Below, in pieces: positions 21,804 through 32,935 of a DNA stretch of 64,000 nucleotides. How positions within the stretch are numbered: position 1 is the stretch's first letter; each line of letters opens with the position of its first letter. Below the pieces are notes generated by a model. It had not been told where the DNA came from. It saw only the letters and a program-made list of their open reading frames with translations, and ran no database searches. Made by a program: the position numbers and the translations under genes. This DNA comes from Methyloversatilis sp. GTDB taxonomy: Bacteria; Pseudomonadota; Gammaproteobacteria; Burkholderiales; Rhodocyclaceae. The stretch is from positions 1-64,000 of the forward strand of contig JAEUNO010000008.1 in the NCBI GenBank assembly GCA_016791045.1. The letters are read 5' to 3'.

Positions 21804-22586
21804 ATGGCCGCCGTACTCGTATTCGACATCGAAAGCATTCCGGACATCGCCGGTATCCGCCGGCTGCATCAGCTGCCGGACGAACTGTCCGACTCGGAAG
21901 TCGCCGAGTTCGCCTTTCAGCAGCGCCGGGCCAGCGTTGGGCACGACTTCCTGCCGCTGCATCTGCAGCGTGTCGTCGTGATCTCCTGCGCGTTGCGCGA
22001 TGCGCGCTCGCTGAAGGTCTGGTCGCTGGCTGAGCCGGAGAACGGCGAAGGCCAGATCATCCAGCGCTTCTACGAAGGCATCGAGCGGCTGACACCGCAG
22101 ATCGTGTCCTGGAATGGCGCTGGCTTCGATCTCCCGGTGTTGCACTACCGCGGTCTGATCCATGGCGTCACGGCGCCGCGCTACTGGGAAATGGGCGAGG
22201 GCGACGGTCCGGATGCGCGTGAATTCAAGTGGAACAACTACATCAGCCGATACCACTCGCGGCATCTCGATCTGATGGATCTGCTGGCGTTGTATCAGGG
22301 CCGCGGCAATGCGCCGCTGGACGAACTGGCCAAGCTGATCGGTTTCCCGGGCAAGCTGGGCATGGACGGTTCGGCCGTGTGGGGGGCCTGGCAGCGCGGC
22401 GAGATTGCGCAGATCCGTGATTACTGTGAAACCGATGTGCTCAACACCTTCCTGGTATTCCAGCGCTTCCAGTTGATGCGCGGTGTGCTGGACCGCGCGC
22501 AGTACGATGCCGAAATCGGCTTCGTGCGCGAATGGCTGGCCGCGCAGCCGGGTGCGCACTGGAAGGAGTATCTGGCCGCCTGGTAG
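21804..22586 (+). CDS. 3'-5' exonuclease related to PolB proofreading domain
   Basis: 260 aa protein with the DEDD-type exonuclease fold: D8 and E10 in VFDIESIPD, WNGAGFDLPVL in the middle, and the YCETDVLNTF motif that supplies the last tyrosine and aspartate (DEDDy). No polymerase domain is present. Family members are predicted single-domain exonucleases often seen near transport or repair genes. The substrate is unknown. Confidence 0.82.
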   Translation: MAAVLVFDIESIPDIAGIRRLHQLPDELSDSEVAEFAFQQRRASVGHDFLPLHLQRVVVISCALRDARSLKVWSLAEPENGEGQIIQRFYEGIERLTPQIVSWNGAGFDLPVLHYRGLIHGVTAPRYWEMGEGDGPDAREFKWNNYISRYHSRHLDLMDLLALYQGRGNAPLDELAKLIGFPGKLGMDGSAVWGAWQRGEIAQIRDYCETDVLNTFLVFQRFQLMRGVLDRAQYDAEIGFVREWLAAQPGAHWKEYLAAW

Positions 22587-22615
22587 GCACCGTGAAACAG
22601 CGTGCGAAATTTGTC

Positions 22616-22643
22616 TTGAGTCGCGCCGGATTCCGGCTATACT
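22616..22643 (+). promoter_or_regulatory. promoter of tRNA-Val
   Basis: TTGAGT (22616-22621) and TATACT (22638-22643) are separated by 16 bases and lie 13 bases before the mature tRNA 5' end. Confidence 0.7.
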
Positions 22644-22656
22644 TGCGCGCTCTTTT

Positions 22657-22733
22657 AGGCGCGTAGCTCAGCTGGTTAGAGCACCACCTTGACATGGTGG
22701 GGGTCGTTGGTTCGAGTCCAATCGCGCCTACCA
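22657..22733 (+). tRNA. tRNA-Val (GAC)
   Basis: A complete cloverleaf can be drawn: acceptor AGGCGCG/CGCGCCT, D stem GCTC/GAGC, anticodon stem CCACC/GGTGG with loop TTGACAT (anticodon GAC), T stem GTTGG/CCAAT with TTCGAGT, and an encoded CCA end at 22731-22733. Confidence 0.97.
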
Positions 22734-22740
22734 ACATTCG

Positions 22741-22894
22741 CTGCAGGTTTTGAAAGGTTGCGTTATGACACCGCGAACGCGTTTCACTCCGGTACCTATC
22801 GCTGTCTGAGGCCTGCAGATCAAGACGCACGGAACGATGATGTCGTTCAAGCGTGTGCAAATTGAAAAGTGCGGCTCAGGCCGCACTTTTTTTT
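22741..22894 (+). promoter_or_regulatory. thrS leader with Thr-rich short ORF, candidate attenuator
   Basis: Between tRNA-Val and thrS lies an ORF at 22765-22809 with AAAGG seven bases upstream. It encodes MTPRTRFTPVPIAV, with Thr at positions 2, 5 and 8. CTGCAGG (22741-22747) can pair with CCTGCAG around it, GAACGA/TCGTTC (22832-22848) forms a second hairpin, and CGCAC near 22826 could pair with GTGCG of the following terminator. This is the layout of a ribosome-mediated attenuator, but it is inferred from sequence only. Confidence 0.4.
22865..22894 (+). terminator. intrinsic terminator before thrS
   Basis: AAAAGTGCGGC and GCCGCACTTTT form an 11-bp stem with loop TCAG, followed by a run of eight T (22887-22894). 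It lies 51 bases before the thrS ATG and could end the tRNA-Val transcript or act as the attenuator. Confidence 0.88.
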
Positions 22895-22944
22895 CGTCCC
22901 GAGTTTTCGTTACACCCCCGTTACCGTTTTCCGGAGCAACGCCA

Positions 22945-24867
22945 ATGGTCAATATCACCCTGCCGGATGGTTCGGTTCGCAGCTTCGAGGCTGCAGTCAC
23001 CGTACGAGACGTTGCGGCATCCATTGGCGCCGGTCTGGCCAAGGCGGCACTCGCCGGGCGTGTGGATGGCAAGCTGGTGGATACCTCTTTCGTGATCGAA
23101 GGTGACGCGCAACTGGCCATCGTCACCGACCGCGATGCCGACGGGCTCGACACGATCCGCCACTCAACGGCCCATCTGCTGGCGTATGCGGTGAAGGAAC
23201 TGTTTCCGGACGCCCAGGTGACCATCGGTCCGGTGATCGAAAACGGCTTTTATTACGACTTTTCCTACAAGCGCCCGTTCACGCCCGAAGATCTGGCGGC
23301 GATCGAGCAGCGCATGACCGAGCTGTCGAAGAAGGACATTCCCGTGTCGCGCGAGGTATGGCAGCGCGACAAGGCGGTCGACTTCTTCAAGTCGATCGGT
23401 GAGCACTACAAGGCGGAAATCATCGCGTCGATTCCGGCCGATCAGGATGTGTCGCTGTATCGCGAGGGCGAGTTCATCGATCTGTGCCGGGGCCCGCACG
23501 TGCCGTCGACCGGCAAACTCAAGGTGTTCAAGCTGATGAAGGTGGCCGGAGCCTACTGGCGCGGCGATGCGAAGAACGAAATGCTGCAGCGCATTTACGG
23601 CACGGCCTGGGCGAAGAAGGACGATCAGGACGCCTATCTGCACATGCTCGAAGAGGCAGAAAAGCGCGACCACCGGAAACTCGGCAAGCAGCTCGACCTG
23701 TTTCACATGCAGGAAGAAGCGCCGGGCATGGTGTTCTGGCATCCGAAGGGCTGGGTCGTGTGGCAGCAGATCGAGCAGTACATGCGCCAGGTGCTCGATG
23801 ACGCAGGCTATCGCGAGGTGAAGACGCCGCTGATGATGGACCGTGTGCTTTGGGAGAAGTCCGGTCACTGGGAGAATTACCGCGAGAACATGTTCACCAC
23901 CGAGTCGGAAAAGCGCGACTACGCGGTGAAGCCGATGAATTGCCCCGGTCATGTGCAGATATTCAATGCGGCGCTGCACTCCTACCGCGACCTTCCGTTG
24001 CGTCTGGCCGAGTTCGGCTCATGCCATCGCAACGAGCCATCCGGCGCGCTGCACGGCCTGATGCGGGTGCGAGGTTTCGTGCAGGACGATGCGCATATTT
24101 TCTGCACTGAAGCCCAGATCACTTCGGAAGTCACGGCCTTCAACGAATTGCTGCTGCGCGTCTATCGTGATTTCGGCTTCCATGATCTGGCAGTGAAGCT
24201 TTCCCTCCGACCGGCCAAGCGCGCGGGCTCCGATGACGTGTGGGATCGCGCCGAAGCGGGCTTGCGCGATGCGCTGGCCGCGTCCGGCATGCAGTGGGAA
24301 GAGCTGCCGGGAGAGGGCGCCTTCTACGGCCCGAAGATCGAATACCACATCAAGGATGCAATCGGCCGGTCGTGGCAATGCGGCACGCTCCAGCTCGATT
24401 TCGTGCTGCCTGAGCGCCTGGATGCCGAGTATGTTGCCGAAGACAACGGTCGTTACCGGCCTGTGATGCTGCATCGGGCGGTGCTCGGTTCGCTCGAGCG
24501 CTTCATCGGCATCCTGATCGAAAACCATGCCGGCAACTTTCCGCTGTGGCTGGCGCCGGTCCAGGTTGTCGTGATGGGCATCACGGAGGCGCAGGCAGAT
24601 TACGCCCAGGAAGTCACGAATGCTCTGCGCGCCGCGGGTCTGCGCGTCGAATGCGATTTGCGCGGTGAGAAAATTAACTATAAAATCCGCGAACATAGTC
24701 TGCAGAAGCTGCCTTATCAGGTCGTCGTGGGCGACAAGGAAAAGGCGGCAAAAATGGTGGCCGTGCGTGCCCGGGGAAATACGGATCTCGGGCAGATGAC
24801 CCTGAGCAATTTCATGCAGCGTCTTGCTGAGGAAATTGCCACGCGGGGAATCGATCGCACGGCCTGA
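22945..24867 (+). CDS. thrS: threonine--tRNA ligase
   Basis: 640 aa class II synthetase. Domains in order are TGS (about 1-62), the editing/SAD region (about 65-225, with [12 protein letters not shown]), the catalytic core (about 245-535; motif 2 [20 protein letters not shown]) and the anticodon-binding domain (about 540-640). The start at 22945 has GGAG at a good distance and gives the standard length; a longer in-frame ORF begins inside the terminator. First gene of the thrS-infC-rpmI-rplT-pheST-ihfA group. Confidence 0.98.
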   Translation: MVNITLPDGSVRSFEAAVTVRDVAASIGAGLAKAALAGRVDGKLVDTSFVIEGDAQLAIVTDRDADGLDTIRHSTAHLLAYAVKELFPDAQVTIGPVIENGFYYDFSYKRPFTPEDLAAIEQRMTELSKKDIPVSREVWQRDKAVDFFKSIGEHYKAEIIASIPADQDVSLYREGEFIDLCRGPHVPSTGKLKVFKLMKVAGAYWRGDAKNEMLQRIYGTAWAKKDDQDAYLHMLEEAEKRDHRKLGKQLDLFHMQEEAPGMVFWHPKGWVVWQQIEQYMRQVLDDAGYREVKTPLMMDRVLWEKSGHWENYRENMFTTESEKRDYAVKPMNCPGHVQIFNAALHSYRDLPLRLAEFGSCHRNEPSGALHGLMRVRGFVQDDAHIFCTEAQITSEVTAFNELLLRVYRDFGFHDLAVKLSLRPAKRAGSDDVWDRAEAGLRDALAASGMQWEELPGEGAFYGPKIEYHIKDAIGRSWQCGTLQLDFVLPERLDAEYVAEDNGRYRPVMLHRAVLGSLERFIGILIENHAGNFPLWLAPVQVVVMGITEAQADYAQEVTNALRAAGLRVECDLRGEKINYKIREHSLQKLPYQVVVGDKEKAAKMVAVRARGNTDLGQMTLSNFMQRLAEEIATRGIDRTA

Positions 24868-24892
24868 CTTTTTTCGCCTCGGGAGTACGAGC

Positions 24893-25417
24893 ATCAGTCA
24901 GCAAAAATCGCAGCGCCTCAATTCGGAGATCAACGCCCCGGAAATACGCCTTGTTGGCGAAGAGGGTGAGCAACTCGGTATCATGTCTGCCCGCCAGGCA
25001 TTGACGATGGCAGAAGAAGCGGGTGTGGATCTGGTCGAGATTGCGCCGCTCGCCAAACCGCCGGTCTGTCGTCTGATGGACTTCGGCAAGTTCAAGTACC
25101 AGGAAGCGAAGCGCGCTGCCGAGGCGAAATCGAAGCAGAAGCAGATACAGATCAAGGAAGTGAAGTTCCGTCCGGGAACGGATGAGGGCGATTACCAGAT
25201 CAAGTTGCGCAACCTGTCGCGGTTTCTTCAGGACGGTGACAAGGCCAAGGTCACGCTTCGGTTTCGTGGTCGCGAAATGGCGCACCAGGAGTTCGGTATC
25301 CGCCTGCTGGAACGTGTGAAGGCCGACCTTGAAGCGCTTGCCGTGGTCGAGCAGTTCCCGAAGCTTGAAGGACGTCAGTTGATCATGGTGCTGGCACCGA
25401 GCAAGAAGAAGGTCTGA
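24893..25417 (+). CDS. infC: translation initiation factor IF-3 (ATC start)
   Basis: 174 aa factor that binds the 30S subunit and checks the start codon. No ATG, GTG or TTG fits the N-terminus; ATC at 24893 with GGGAG seven bases upstream gives the family start ([21 protein letters not shown]). A rare ATT/ATC/ATA start is a known feature of infC and lets IF-3 repress its own mRNA. The N-domain contains [13 protein letters not shown] and the C-domain [17 protein letters not shown]. It begins 25 bases after thrS. Confidence 0.95.
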   Translation: MSQQKSQRLNSEINAPEIRLVGEEGEQLGIMSARQALTMAEEAGVDLVEIAPLAKPPVCRLMDFGKFKYQEAKRAAEAKSKQKQIQIKEVKFRPGTDEGDYQIKLRNLSRFLQDGDKAKVTLRFRGREMAHQEFGIRLLERVKADLEALAVVEQFPKLEGRQLIMVLAPSKKKV

Positions 25418-25441
25418 TTCACTCAGCCTGAAGAAGAATCT

Positions 25442-25506
25442 GCCGGACCGGAGTCCGGCGATGCGTGAGGTTTTGCCTCGCGTCGCCGCGATTGAAGAAT
25501 CGCGGC
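25442..25506 (+). promoter_or_regulatory. three hairpins in the infC-rpmI spacer
   Basis: Three consecutive stems are visible: GCCGGAC/GTCCGGC (25442-25459, loop CGGA), CGTGAGG/CCTCGCG (25464-25482, loop TTTTG) and GCCGCGATT/AATCGCGGC (25485-25506, loop GAAG). None is followed by a T tract. In E. coli the matching spacer folds into the L20-binding site that controls rpmI-rplT translation, so a similar role is possible. Confidence 0.5.
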
Positions 25507-25585
25507 ACAACAAGTGTTCACGGGTATGAAAGCGCTGCGAACGGTTCGCGGCCACCTGTGAAGATGACATAAATGGAGTTTTGTC

Positions 25586-25783
25586 ATGCCCAAGATGAAG
25601 ACCAAGAAGGGCGCTGCAAAGCGCTTCAAGGTCAGGGCGAGCGGCAGCATCAAGCGTTCGCAGGCGTTCAAGCGCCACATCCTGACGAAAAAAACCACCA
25701 AGTCGAAGCGCCAGCTTCGCGGTATGACGGCGGTGCATGCGACGGACGACGCACGCGTTCGCAACATGCTGCCCTACGCATAA
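25586..25783 (+). CDS. rpmI: 50S ribosomal protein L35
   Basis: 65 aa, very basic. The start [21 protein letters not shown] and the stretch RQLRG are the family signature, and the length is standard. Preceded by a structured 168-base leader and followed by rplT after 12 bases. Confidence 0.97.
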   Translation: MPKMKTKKGAAKRFKVRASGSIKRSQAFKRHILTKKTTKSKRQLRGMTAVHATDDARVRNMLPYA

Positions 25784-25795
25784 GGAGCCCACGAG

Positions 25796-26152
25796 ATGCC
25801 CAGAGTCAAACGTGGTGTAACGGCACGCGCCCGTCACAAGAAGGTACTTGATCAGGCCAAGGGTTACCGCGGCCGTCGTCATAGCGTCTATCGCATCGCC
25901 AAGGAAGCGGTGATGAAGGCAGGCCAGTACGCCTACCGTGACCGCCGTCAAAGGAAGCGTCAGTTCCGCGCGCTGTGGATCGTGCGTATCAACGCCGCTG
26001 CACGCGAAGTGGGTCTGACCTACTCGAAGCTGATCAACGGCCTGAACAAGGCGTCGATCCAGGTCGATCGCAAGGTGCTTGCAGATCTCGCCGTATTCGA
26101 CAAGGCTGCGTTCGCCGCCATCGCGAATCAGGCCAAGGCCCAACTCGGCTAA
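25796..26152 (+). CDS. rplT: 50S ribosomal protein L20
   Basis: 118 aa basic ribosomal assembly protein with the long N-terminal helix ([18 protein letters not shown]) and the conserved [14 protein letters not shown] and [11 protein letters not shown] segments. L20 is the known translational repressor of rpmI-rplT in several bacteria. A terminator follows 15 bases after its stop. Confidence 0.98.
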   Translation: MPRVKRGVTARARHKKVLDQAKGYRGRRHSVYRIAKEAVMKAGQYAYRDRRQRKRQFRALWIVRINAAAREVGLTYSKLINGLNKASIQVDRKVLADLAVFDKAAFAAIANQAKAQLG

Positions 26153-27253
<1,101 letters not shown>

Positions 27254-27265
27254 GGTTTTTGCCCG

Positions 27266-29635
27266 ATGAAATTTTCAGAAAAATGGTTGCGCGAGTTCGT
27301 TGACCCGGCCATCGATACGCAGGCGCTGTCGCACCTGTTGACCATGGCGGGTCTCGAAGTCGAGGAACTTGATCCGGTGGCGGCCGCCTTTCACGGGGTG
27401 GTCGTGGCGGAAGTATTGTCCGTTGCACCGCATCCGGATGCCGACCGCCTGCGTGTTTGCAGCGTGAATGCGGGCGGCGAGCCGCTGCAGATCGTGTGCG
27501 GTGCGCCCAACGTTGCCGTCGGCATGAAGGTGCCGTGCGCCACAGTGGGGGCCAGTCTGCCGGGGATCGACATCAAGCGGGCGAAACTGCGCGGCGTCGA
27601 GAGCAATGGCATGCTGTGTTCTGCGCGCGAACTCGGGCTGTCGGAAGATCATGGCGGCCTGCTCGCGCTTCCCGGCGATGCGCCGGTGGGCACAGACATC
27701 CGGCATTACCTCGATCTTGATGACAACGCTTTCGTCATCAAGCTCACACCGAACCGCGCAGACTGTTTCGGCATGCTGGGCATCGCGCGAGAGGTATCGG
27801 CGCTCACCGGTGCGCCGTTATGCGTGCCGGAGATCATCGCCGCGCCCGTCACGCTGACCGAGGTGCTGCCGGTCAGTATCGAGGCGGCAGATCTGTGTGG
27901 CCGTTTCTCGGGCCGCGTCGTCCGTGGTGTAAACGCCCGCGCAGCCACGCCGGAGTGGATGAAGCGCAGGCTGGAGCGCGCCGGCATGCGTTCGATCTCC
28001 GTACTGGTCGACATTTCCAATTACGTCATGCTCGAGTTGAACCGACCGAATCACGTGTTCGATCTCGATCGCGTGAAGGGTGGCCTTACCGTACGCTGGG
28101 CGCACGAGGGCGAGCAACTCGTGTTGCTGAACGAGCAGACCATCACGCTGACACCGGACTGCGGTGTCATCGCCGACGAGACCGGCGTCGAGAGCTTCGC
28201 CGGCATCATGGGCGGCGCATCGACTGCGTGCTCGCTCGATACGCGAAATGTCTATGTCGAAGCTGCGTTCTGGCAACCTGATGCCATTCAGGGGCGCGCC
28301 CGCCGCTATGCGTTCTCCAGCGAGGCTGCTCACCGCTTTGAACGTGGCGTGGATTTTGCCGATACCGTGGCCGGTGTCGAGCGCGTCACACAGCTCATTC
28401 TCGAATTGTGCGGCGGCGAAGCCGGCCCGATGGATGACCGCATCACCGCGCTGCCTTCGCGCGAGCCGGTACGCCTGCGGCCGGCGCGGGTGGCCCGTGT
28501 GCTCGGCCTGCCATTGGGTGACTACGCCATCGAAGCCTGTCTTCAGCGCATGGCGCTGCACTTTGCACGCGATGGCGGTGATTTCGTCGTGCAGCCACCG
28601 ACCTGGCGCTTCGATCTGCGTATCGAGGAAGATCTGATTGAGGAACTGGCTCGTCTGCACGGCTACGACAACATCCCGACCCACCCGCCGGTTGGCCGTC
28701 TGGCCATGCCTGAACTGTCCGAAGGGCGTCGAAGCGCGTCGAATGTGCGTCACCTGCTGGCGGATCGTGACTATCAGGAAGTGATCAACTTCGCCTTCGT
28801 TGAGCGACGCTGGGAAAAGGATTTTGCCGGCAACGACACACCGGTTGTACTGGCCAACCCCATTGCGAGCCAGATGTCGGTCATGCGCTCGACGCTGATC
28901 GGTGGTCTGGTCGACAACGTGCTGACCAACCGTCGCCGTCAGCTCGATCGCGTGCGGGTGTTTGAAATCGGCCGCTGCTTCGCACATGACGCGCAGGCGG
29001 TGCCGGTTCCGGGTTTCGCCCAGACGCTGCGTATCGCCGGGCTCGCGTGGGGGACTGCGCAAGCGGAACAGTGGGGCGCCACGGCGCGTCCGACCGATTT
29101 CTTTGATGTGAAGGGCGATGTCGAAGCGCTGGTGCTGCCGTATCAGGCAGTATTTGCGCCGACGCGACATGTGGCGCTGCATCCAGGGCGTGCGGCGTCG
29201 ATCAGTCTGCACGGACAGGTGGTCGGATTCATCGGAGAGCTGCATCCGGAACTGGTGCAGCGCTACGAACTGGCGAGTGCGCCGCTGGTGTTCGAGTGCG
29301 ATCTTGAACCGCTGCTCGGCAGCGCAGTACCGACCTACCAGACCGTATCCAGACAGCCTGCCGTACGGCGCGATCTGGCGCTGCTGCTGCCGCGTTCGAC
29401 ATCGCTTTTGCAGGTGCTTGAAGGGCTTCGCAGCGCCTCGCCAGCCATCGTGCAGGACATCGCCCTGTTCGATGTCTATCAAGGTAAAGGCATATCAGAT
29501 AACGAAAAAAGCTTTGCTTTCCGTATAGTTATGCAAGATACTCAACGTACTTTGGCGGACGCTGAAGTTGATGCGACCGTTGATCAACTGGTGATGTATG
29601 CACAGCGTGAGTTCGGTGCAAAGCTGCGCGCCTGA
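27266..29635 (+). CDS. pheT: phenylalanine--tRNA ligase beta subunit
   Basis: 789 aa. It begins with MKFSEKWLREFVDP, then a tRNA-binding (EMAP-like) domain at about 40-150, the B3/B4 editing domain at about 210-400, the B5 domain, the catalytic-like core, and a C-terminal ferredoxin-fold anticodon-binding domain (FDVYQGKGISDNEKSFAFR). Length is that of other bacterial PheT proteins. Followed by ihfA, the usual order. Confidence 0.97.
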   Translation: MKFSEKWLREFVDPAIDTQALSHLLTMAGLEVEELDPVAAAFHGVVVAEVLSVAPHPDADRLRVCSVNAGGEPLQIVCGAPNVAVGMKVPCATVGASLPGIDIKRAKLRGVESNGMLCSARELGLSEDHGGLLALPGDAPVGTDIRHYLDLDDNAFVIKLTPNRADCFGMLGIAREVSALTGAPLCVPEIIAAPVTLTEVLPVSIEAADLCGRFSGRVVRGVNARAATPEWMKRRLERAGMRSISVLVDISNYVMLELNRPNHVFDLDRVKGGLTVRWAHEGEQLVLLNEQTITLTPDCGVIADETGVESFAGIMGGASTACSLDTRNVYVEAAFWQPDAIQGRARRYAFSSEAAHRFERGVDFADTVAGVERVTQLILELCGGEAGPMDDRITALPSREPVRLRPARVARVLGLPLGDYAIEACLQRMALHFARDGGDFVVQPPTWRFDLRIEEDLIEELARLHGYDNIPTHPPVGRLAMPELSEGRRSASNVRHLLADRDYQEVINFAFVERRWEKDFAGNDTPVVLANPIASQMSVMRSTLIGGLVDNVLTNRRRQLDRVRVFEIGRCFAHDAQAVPVPGFAQTLRIAGLAWGTAQAEQWGATARPTDFFDVKGDVEALVLPYQAVFAPTRHVALHPGRAASISLHGQVVGFIGELHPELVQRYELASAPLVFECDLEPLLGSAVPTYQTVSRQPAVRRDLALLLPRSTSLLQVLEGLRSASPAIVQDIALFDVYQGKGISDNEKSFAFRIVMQDTQRTLADAEVDATVDQLVMYAQREFGAKLRA

Positions 29636-29668
29636 GGCGGCAGGGCGACAGGGTTACGAGGAAGCCGC

Positions 29669-29977
29669 ATGACCACACTGACCAAAGCCGAACTGGCGGA
29701 AATGCTGTTCGAACAGGTAGGACTGAACAAACGCGAGGCGAAGGATATGGTCGAAGCATTCTTCGACGAGATCCGAGACGCGCTCGAAAGCGGCGACGGC
29801 GTCAAACTGTCGGGCTTCGGCAACTTCCAGTTGCGCGACAAGCCGCAGCGCCCGGGGCGTAATCCCAAAACCGGCGAGGAAATTCCGATCACTGCGCGGC
29901 GGGTTGTCACTTTTCACGCGAGCCAGAAGCTGAAGGCGGCCGTCGAGGGCATCGATTACGATGGAAACGACGAGTAA
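29669..29977 (+). CDS. ihfA: integration host factor subunit alpha
   Basis: 102 aa partner of IhfB in the DNA-bending heterodimer. The start [19 protein letters not shown] and the arm segment [17 protein letters not shown] identify the alpha chain. Its 3' end overlaps the MerR-family gene by 17 bases. Confidence 0.96.
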   Translation: MTTLTKAELAEMLFEQVGLNKREAKDMVEAFFDEIRDALESGDGVKLSGFGNFQLRDKPQRPGRNPKTGEEIPITARRVVTFHASQKLKAAVEGIDYDGNDE

Positions 29978-30329
29978 GGAGCCGCTGGTTCTGCCAGCGA
30001 TTCCCGCCAAGCGTTACTTCACGATCGGCGAGGTGAGCGAACTGTGCGGCGTCAAGCCACATGTGCTGCGCTACTGGGAACAGGAATTCACCCAGCTCAA
30101 GCCGGTGAAGAGACGTGGCAACCGGCGTTATTACCAGCATCACGAAGTGCTTCTGGTGCGCCGCATTCGTCAGCTGCTCTATGAAGAAGGCTTCACCATC
30201 AGTGGTGCGCGCAACCGTCTCGACGATTCCGATCCTCGCTCGGGGTCCGCACCGGGTGCAGCGGGCAACGACGTCGACGTGGCCGAGTTGCGGGTTGCCC
30301 TGCAGGCAATACTCGAACTGCTCGAGTGA
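29961..30329 (+). CDS. MerR-family transcriptional regulator
   Basis: 122 aa. An N-terminal winged helix-turn-helix of the MerR type spans about 18-88 ([25 protein letters not shown]), followed by a short C-terminal tail with no cysteines, so it is not a metal sensor of the MerR/CueR kind. It overlaps ihfA and is the standard downstream neighbour of ihfA in Beta- and Gammaproteobacteria. Target unknown. Confidence 0.9.
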   Translation: METTSKEPLVLPAIPAKRYFTIGEVSELCGVKPHVLRYWEQEFTQLKPVKRRGNRRYYQHHEVLLVRRIRQLLYEEGFTISGARNRLDDSDPRSGSAPGAAGNDVDVAELRVALQAILELLE

Positions 30330-30382
30330 CGTCCGGTTGTTGATTTTTGCAGGGGTGCCGGTTCAAGCCGGTCAGCCCCTGA

Positions 30383-30388
30383 TATACT
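30383..30388 (+). promoter_or_regulatory. -10 box of tRNA-Pro
   Basis: TATACT lies 12 bases before the tRNA 5' end, the same box and distance as in the tRNA-Val promoter. The -35 box is not clear (TTCAAG at 30362 is a weak candidate). Confidence 0.55.
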
Positions 30389-30399
30389 TTTCAGCTGAG

Positions 30400-30477
<78 letters not shown>

Positions 30478-30549
30478 ATTCTTGTTGCTTCAATCTGTTG
30501 TGGCCGGTTCGTTCCAGCATCGTGCCGCGACATTCGCCTTCCGTTTCCC

Positions 30550-31293
30550 ATGCGCATTCTGTTGTCCAACGACGACGGTTATTTTGCTCCCGGCCTCGAG
30601 GCGCTCGCACGGGCTCTCGGCGAGGTCGGAGACGTCACCGTCGTGGCGCCCGAGGCTGACCGCAGCGGCGCCAGCAATTCCCTGACACTTGATCGCCCAT
30701 TGATCCTGCGTCGCGCGCGCAACGGATTTCATTATGTCAATGGCACGCCCACGGATTGTGTCCATCTTGCGGTGACAGGCATGCTCGATCACCTGCCCGA
30801 CATTGTGGTGTCGGGCATCAATGACGGCGCCAACATGGGCGATGACACAATCTATTCGGGCACCGTTGCCGCCGCGACCGAGGGTTTCCTGCTCGGCGTG
30901 CCGGCGATCGCCATGTCGATGACGCGCAAGGGCAGCGCGCATTACGACACCGCTGCCCGGATTGCCTGCGATCTGGTGCGCCGGCTGACCGAGCGGCCTT
31001 TTGCCACGCCGGTATTGCTCAACGTCAATGTGCCCGATCTGTCGTTCGACGCGCTGAAAGGTGTACAGGTGACGCGGCTTGGCCGGCGACACAAGGCGGA
31101 GCCCGTCGTGCGCACCACCAATCCGCGCAACGAGACCGTGTACTGGGTCGGCGCTGCCGGCGCGGCTCAGGACGCCGGCGAAGGCACCGATTTCCATGCC
31201 ACGGCAAATGGATTTGCGTCGATCACGCCGCTGCAGATCGACCTGACCCACATGGCCCAGATGGGGCAGGTGCGCGACTGGCTGGGCGCATGA
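30550..31293 (+). CDS. surE: 5'/3'-nucleotidase SurE
   Basis: 247 aa survival protein with metal-dependent nucleotidase activity on nucleoside monophosphates and short polyphosphate. The N-terminal [11 protein letters not shown] carries the metal ligands D8 and D9, and [10 protein letters not shown] and the [13 protein letters not shown] stretch are conserved. First gene of surE-pcm-nlpD-rpoS; overlap with pcm is 4 bases. Confidence 0.97.
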   Translation: MRILLSNDDGYFAPGLEALARALGEVGDVTVVAPEADRSGASNSLTLDRPLILRRARNGFHYVNGTPTDCVHLAVTGMLDHLPDIVVSGINDGANMGDDTIYSGTVAAATEGFLLGVPAIAMSMTRKGSAHYDTAARIACDLVRRLTERPFATPVLLNVNVPDLSFDALKGVQVTRLGRRHKAEPVVRTTNPRNETVYWVGAAGAAQDAGEGTDFHATANGFASITPLQIDLTHMAQMGQVRDWLGA

Positions 31294-31943
31294 CGGCAAC
31301 GGACGCAAGTCTGAGCCTGACGCGTGCGCGCGCCCGGATGGTTGAACGGCTGCGTGTTTCGGGCATACGCGATGAAGGCGTGCTTGCTGCGATGCAGTCC
31401 ATTCCGCGGCATCAGTTCGTCGAAGAGGCGCTCGGCACGCGGGCCTACGAGGACACTGCGCTGCCGCTCGGCTTCCAGCAGACCATTTCGCAGCCCTTTG
31501 TCGTCGCGCGCATGATTGAACTTCTGCGCGCTGGCGGACGTCCTCTCGGCAAGACGCTTGAAGTCGGAGCCGGGTGCGGATACCAGGCCGCCGTGTTGTC
31601 GAAGCTTGCCAGTGATGTGTACGCCATCGAGCGCATTGCGCCGCTGCTCGAACGAGCCAAACGCAACCTGCGTCCATTGCGGCTGCCGAACGTTCGCCTG
31701 AAACACGCCGACGGCATGATCGGCCTGGCTGCCGAGGCGCCGTTCGATACAATCATCGTGGCGGCCGCGGCGGCGGCGGTGCCCAAGGCCTTGCTGGATC
31801 AGCTGGCCGAGGGCGGGCGACTCGTGATTCCCGTCGGTACCGCCGACCAGTCATTGAGATTGATTGAAAGACAGCCTCAGCGCTATGTCGAAACGAAACT
31901 GGACGCGGTGCGCTTCGTGCCGCTGTTGCCGGGGGTTGAATGA
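31290..31943 (+). CDS. pcm: protein-L-isoaspartate O-methyltransferase
   Basis: 217 aa SAM methyltransferase that starts repair of isoaspartyl damage in aged proteins. The PCMT signatures [22 protein letters not shown] and the SAM motif [15 protein letters not shown] are present. Coupled by 4-base overlaps to surE upstream and nlpD downstream. Confidence 0.96.
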   Translation: MTATDASLSLTRARARMVERLRVSGIRDEGVLAAMQSIPRHQFVEEALGTRAYEDTALPLGFQQTISQPFVVARMIELLRAGGRPLGKTLEVGAGCGYQAAVLSKLASDVYAIERIAPLLERAKRNLRPLRLPNVRLKHADGMIGLAAEAPFDTIIVAAAAAAVPKALLDQLAEGGRLVIPVGTADQSLRLIERQPQRYVETKLDAVRFVPLLPGVE

Positions 31944-32932
31944 ATAGATCGTTCTTCGCGGTGCCCGTGTTGTGCCTGTTGCTTGCGTCATGCGCAGGGA
32001 CGCGGCCGGCGCCGGTTGAAGTCCGTCCGCCGGTTGGCACCCCGCCCACTGTGGTACCGGCCACGCCGCCCGCCGCTGCCGCTGTTCCGCGTTCTGGTGT
32101 TCACATCGTCGCCAAGGGCGATACGCTGTTCAGCATCGCGCTCGAGCATGGTCAGGACTGGCGGGATCTGGTGATCTGGAATCGACTCGAGAACCCCAAT
32201 CTGATCAAGCTCGGGCAGGAGCTGCGTGTTGCCGCACCTGAGGGGGGCATGGAGACCCGCCCGATCGCAGCACCCGGCGTCGAATCGCGGCCGCTCGACA
32301 CGCCCGCGCCAGGCGCGCCGGCAGTGACCGAGCCGCCTCCCGCGGCAGCGGACGCCATGCTCAAGCGCGAACCGCGAGGCGGGGTTGAACCCTATTCCGA
32401 AGCGACACTCGACCGCATCCGTTCGGCCGGAATCACGCCTCAGCCGGCGGGTGCAGCCGTCGCGGCCGTCACGCCCGCGCCGCCAGCGGCAACGGCCGGT
32501 GCGCCGGTACCTGCGGCACCGGCCATCGTGACGCCACCGGACGCCGTGCGTGCGGAAGACGGCGTCGAGTGGAGCTGGCCGGCGAGCGGCCGCATCATCG
32601 GGCGCTTCGGCGAAGGCAGCAACAAGGGCGTCGATGTTGCGGGTCGTACTGGCGATCCGGTTCTGGCGGCGGCCGGCGGTCGCGTGGTGTACGCCGGCGA
32701 GGCGATGCGTGGTTATGGCAAACTGGTCATCGTCAAGCACGACAACACGTTTTTGTCCGCTTACGCGCACAACAGCAAGATACTGGTTCAGGAACGCGAC
32801 ACGGTGAAGCGCGGTCAGCGTATCGCCGAGCTGGGCGACAGCGACACCGAAGCCGGCAAGCCCCGCCTGCACTTCGAAATACGGCGCCAGGGCAAGCCCG
32901 TCGATCCGATGAAGTATCTGCCACCGAGATAA
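31940..32932 (+). CDS. nlpD: NlpD-type lipoprotein with LysM and LytM domains
   Basis: 330 aa. A lipoprotein signal ends in LLASC (C18). A LysM peptidoglycan-binding domain lies at about 55-100 ([20 protein letters not shown]), then a Pro/Ala-rich linker and a C-terminal LytM/M23 domain at about 225-325. The catalytic HxH is altered to RLHFEIR, so the domain is likely an amidase activator and not a peptidase, as in E. coli NlpD. rpoS starts 3 bases later; in other bacteria the main rpoS promoter lies inside nlpD. Confidence 0.94.
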   Translation: MNRSFFAVPVLCLLLASCAGTRPAPVEVRPPVGTPPTVVPATPPAAAAVPRSGVHIVAKGDTLFSIALEHGQDWRDLVIWNRLENPNLIKLGQELRVAAPEGGMETRPIAAPGVESRPLDTPAPGAPAVTEPPPAAADAMLKREPRGGVEPYSEATLDRIRSAGITPQPAGAAVAAVTPAPPAATAGAPVPAAPAIVTPPDAVRAEDGVEWSWPASGRIIGRFGEGSNKGVDVAGRTGDPVLAAAGGRVVYAGEAMRGYGKLVIVKHDNTFLSAYAHNSKILVQERDTVKRGQRIAELGDSDTEAGKPRLHFEIRRQGKPVDPMKYLPPR

Positions 32933-32935
32933 TCC

